From: Paenibacillus sp. FSL H8-0548 | GTDB lineage: Bacteria; Bacillota; Bacilli; Paenibacillales; Paenibacillaceae | Assembly: GCF_038630985.1 (NCBI RefSeq) | Contig: NZ_CP152049.1 | Location: 2,623,501 to 2,687,500, forward strand | Reading direction: 5' to 3' | DNA length: 64,000 nt | In this document: positions 62,201 through 64,000 of the stretch, one piece after another | Numbering within the stretch: the first letter of the stretch is position 1 | Layout: each line of letters begins with the position of its first letter | Translations under genes and position numbers: made by a program | The notes under the pieces: generated by a model | Seen by the model: only the letters and a program-made list of their open reading frames with translations | Told to the model about the DNA's origin: nothing | Databases searched by the model: none

Positions 62201-64000
62201 CCGTCATCGAAGCCATCGTTAAGCTGATCAAGGAGAAGCATGCCGAGGATCTGATCACTGTGATTTCGTTTGACAGCAATCAAATCAAAAGAATGAACGA
62301 ACAGATGCCCGAGCTAACTACCGAATTGATTGTCGGTTCCGGCATCAGCAGAACTTGGGATGTGAATCGGGCCGTGCGTCAGACGCTGCTTACCGTTCAA
62401 AATCTTAATGCGGTTTACAATGCGAACTTTACGCTGCTCACTCAGGACTACATGGAAGCCGCAAAGCACCGCGGTCTCACGATCGCGCCGTGGACGTTCA
62501 ATAACCGCAACGATTTGATCCAATTCTTCATGTACGGCACTTGGGGGTTGACAACTGACTATGCGTATTGGGCTTCCGATTGGACCGCCTCGATCAAGCC
62601 GGGCCAAGAGAAGTACACGCTGTCGGAGAACCAAAGCGTCGACGTATCTGCTGAAATTCAAACCTATAAGGGGGCTCTAACGACTATATCGCCCGAGATC
62701 GTTCTGCTGGACGGTCAGGACATCGTAGAAGTGAATGGCAGCACGATCACGGCTAAGCAGTCGGGCACGGCGCATGCGCTGCTGCGCTACACAACGACGA
62801 TTGACGCAGGCAATCAGTACGACCTTTATACGCAGCCTGTTTCTTTTACCGTAGAAGCAGCAGTTATTAATGTACCCGTTGCAGGTGTAATTTTAGACAA
62901 AACTGAAGTTACATTGACAGAAGGCGAGCAAGCCTCGTTAATTGCAACCGCTGCACCAGAGGATGCAACGAATAAGGCAGTGACATGGAGCTCCGACAAT
63001 GAGAATGTAGCAACAGTGGATGCTAACGGCTTATTAACCGCAGTAAAAGCAGGAACAGCAAACATCACGGTTACAACGGTAGATGGAGGCTTAACAGCAA
63101 CAGCAGCTGTGACGGTAGAAGCGGCGGTATCAAAACCAGGTGATGTTACAAACGTTAAAGTCGTGCCTGGAGATCAGCAATTAGCTTTTACCTGGGAGGA
63201 TCCAGCGGATATCACACAAGTGAAGTTTGTGGTTAGCGGGGGAACCGACACTGTGGTTTATACTGTGGATCAAGGTGTAGAAAGCTCTGTGGTAACAGAC
63301 CTTGCCAATGGTACGGAATATAACATTCACCTTAGCACCATCGATGCTGATGGAAACGAATCTGACGGTTTCAGCGTAAAGGGAACACCAAAGGCAGCAT
63401 CGCAGGTGGATACAACATCTCCGAGAGAGGTAACAGGACAAAAAGTGATTGTTAGCGACCAGAAGCTTATCTTAAGCTGGACTGACCCAACAGATAGCGA
63501 TTTAGACTCCATTAAAATTAGCGGTCATGGTGACACGGAGACAGCAGATGTGTTTGTAGACAAAGGTGTTGAAACCTATACCTTTGAAGGATTAAGAAAC
63601 AGAACACAATATGAGTTCCTGATTACCACCTTAGACACACATGGCAATGAATCTTCTGGTATTGTAGTGGTAGGTACACCAAGAGCAAACGATGACGGCA
63701 ATACATCATCCGGTGGATCAGGTTCCACTGGAAACACATCAGACGGTGCAGAGGTTAATGACAACGGCCAAGTGAGCGTTAAACCAACGTTAAATGCCAA
63801 TGGTAAAGCAGCAGCTAAGCTGGGCGCTGGAACGATGAAGAGTGCACTTGAAAAAGCCACAGGCGACACGCTTCAAATTAAAGTAGAAGCTGCTGCGAAT
63901 AGGAATGAACTAGAAATTGAGCTTCCAGTAGATGAGCTATTAAGCAATGGAAGTGCTTCGATCAACACCATCGAGGTCGATACAGGTTTTGCTACCGTAA
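59284..64000 (+). CDS. Second giant GDPD/Big_2 surface protein, 3' end outside window
   Basis: The frame is open from the ATG at 59284 (AGGAGAGGAATG upstream) to the last base, at least 1572 codons. The signal peptide 'MKRSSRFLNGFIIAAMLIGL' matches the upstream paralogue. It lacks the CBM9-like domain. The Ig-like plus LamG-like unit is present twice in tandem (period 873 bp). Then a degenerate GDPD barrel, a complete GDPD domain ('IVGHRGMPSTSPENT' at ~61864, 'LIETDVYLSKDG', 'ILHDGSLERTT'), one Big_2-like and one Big_2 repeat (62863-63126), two fibronectin III domains (63127-63690) and the start of the pre-SLH domain. An SLH anchor very probably follows beyond the window. Confidence 0.87.
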   Translation, partial: MKRSSRFLNGFIIAAMLIGLSPLSAPAQVHAAASDGGTNLTVTTALADVKVNSFQHNQGYATAVTGVPVDLASVSFKANFNDSTSGTINGDQLQWSSASSNISFADGKMTVLSKGVYPVTVQKDGASITMQVVAKDPADSEYVLYEENFDALANGSMPQGWTRKEGSTASKAAVKDGAFEIDALAAPDNPSRVLLPDYLGLFGDYQIEADVTIVAANDNARWDSIMFRIQNNDYPYYHMNVRKGATAANGIEFAQMRSDKTWEVFKTASFSEAIDSSKMYHYMVKAYGNRVQLSINDKLLIDNDGASAYTKGGIGLQANGNKMRVDNIRITVQKDALTGDKVNSLQHDQRYVTAVAGVPVDLASVSFKANFNDSTSGTIKGDQLQWSSVSSNISFADGKMTVLSKGVYLVTVQKDGVSITMQVVAKNSADSEYVLYEENFNSLANGSMPQGWTRKQGSTASKAVVKDGAFEIDALAAPDNPTRVLLPDYLGFFGDYKIEADVTIVTANNNLRWDSIMFRIQNNDYPYYQMAVRQNATAANGIEFAQRKPDNTWEVFETASFSEAINSSKMYRYTVKAHSNRVQLSINNKVLIDSDGASAYTKGQIGLQADGNKMRVDNIRITLQQDALPPMPADRFVQVKEPETKIALAPTVVTELKSAGQLDSLSGPQLPATVFLYVNSQLTVTDPSGQTEIGSLDSVLTAIDTRMIPAFYVKDEQTVDSLVEYLQNVGLEDADIISDNGALVKRAREAYPIIRGIVDFTANIDWSVEKLLEIRGHTNVSQAKIILLPQNAASKDNVAYLQKLGMTVWTKEQAVPAEKNLAIHTLITAGTNGIVTDSPLQAIDAMKLYSNQTTLVRKPYIVGHRGMPSTSPENTIVGNVLAIEAGAELIETDVYLSKDGHPVILHDGSLERTTNGTGFIENYTLEQIKQLNANKQFPLEFHNVQIPTLEEQIDLARQSGLVIQVEVKTSNPAVIEAIVKLIKEKHAEDLITVISFDSNQIKRMNEQMPELTTELIVGSGISRTWDVNRAVRQTLLTVQNLNAVYNANFTLLTQDYMEAAKHRGLTIAPWTFNNRNDLIQFFMYGTWGLTTDYAYWASDWTASIKPGQEKYTLSENQSVDVSAEIQTYKGALTTISPEIVLLDGQDIVEVNGSTITAKQSGTAHALLRYTTTIDAGNQYDLYTQPVSFTVEAAVINVPVAGVILDKTEVTLTEGEQASLIATAAPEDATNKAVTWSSDNENVATVDANGLLTAVKAGTANITVTTVDGGLTATAAVTVEAAVSKPGDVTNVKVVPGDQQLAFTWEDPADITQVKFVVSGGTDTVVYTVDQGVESSVVTDLANGTEYNIHLSTIDADGNESDGFSVKGTPKAASQVDTTSPREVTGQKVIVSDQKLILSWTDPTDSDLDSIKISGHGDTETADVFVDKGVETYTFEGLRNRTQYEFLITTLDTHGNESSGIVVVGTPRANDDGNTSSGGSGSTGNTSDGAEVNDNGQVSVKPTLNANGKAAAKLGAGTMKSALEKATGDTLQIKVEAAANRNELEIELPVDELLSNGSASINTIEVDTGFATV
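59431..61176 (+). repeat. 873-bp in-frame tandem duplication inside the second GDPD gene
   Basis: The block around 59488 ('GTCGATCTCGCTTCGGTCAG') recurs at 60361, an offset of 873 bp or 291 codons. The surrounding DNA is highly similar over the whole unit. The first GDPD gene has this unit only once (~53500-54370). Confidence 0.85.

Overview
The window looks like a chromosomal carbohydrate-utilisation region from a Paenibacillus-like member of the Paenibacillaceae. The evidence is Firmicute-type ribosome binding sites with frequent TTG and GTG starts, many YesM/YesN-type two-component pairs, ABC sugar importers that lack their own ATPase, CcpA cre-like sites, and S-layer-homology (SLH) surface proteins. 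I see no rRNA, tRNA, CRISPR array or prophage.

Region 1 (1-12.1 kb) starts with the end of one heparinase II/III-type protein and a complete DUF4962/heparinase polysaccharide-lyase-like protein. A small SRPBCC gene and a transposase scrap follow. Then come a response regulator and histidine kinase (minus strand), divergent from a solute-binding lipoprotein, two MalF/MalG-type permeases and a GH78 rhamnosidase-like enzyme.

Region 2 (12.7-26.4 kb) has an alpha/beta hydrolase, a second kinase/regulator pair, two permeases and a binding lipoprotein. These are followed by an uncharacterised TIM-barrel enzyme, a GH172 (DUF2961) protein and a GH127 beta-L-arabinofuranosidase-like protein. The set reads as an import-and-digest cassette for furanosides such as arabinose-containing glycans. 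An internally deleted IS110/IS1111-type element follows it, with a long 3' non-coding end that may carry a guide (bridge) RNA.

Region 3 (26.5-39.1 kb) has an AraC regulator divergent from a large FAD oxidoreductase, a third regulator/kinase pair, an LplB/YtcP-type importer with its lipoprotein, a PhyH-family dioxygenase, and a convergent M20 dipeptidase.

Region 4 (39.2-50.3 kb) is the most notable. Four consecutive secreted proteins carry cohesin-like modules: a GH51 arabinofuranosidase ending in cohesin-dockerin, a non-catalytic cohesin-dockerin-cohesin-dockerin protein, a cohesin-SLH protein, and a GH43 enzyme ending in cohesin-dockerin. Together they look like a compact, cellulosome-like complex tethered to the cell surface and aimed at arabinan or arabinoxylan. 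A cre-like site lies upstream.

Region 5 (50.4-64 kb) has a small basic protein, a transposase remnant and two giant tandem paralogues. These have GDPD (glycerophosphodiesterase) domains, Big_2 and fibronectin III repeats. SLH repeats are seen in the first; the second runs off the window. The pair shows internal duplication, repeat-number change and a compositional seam inside each gene.
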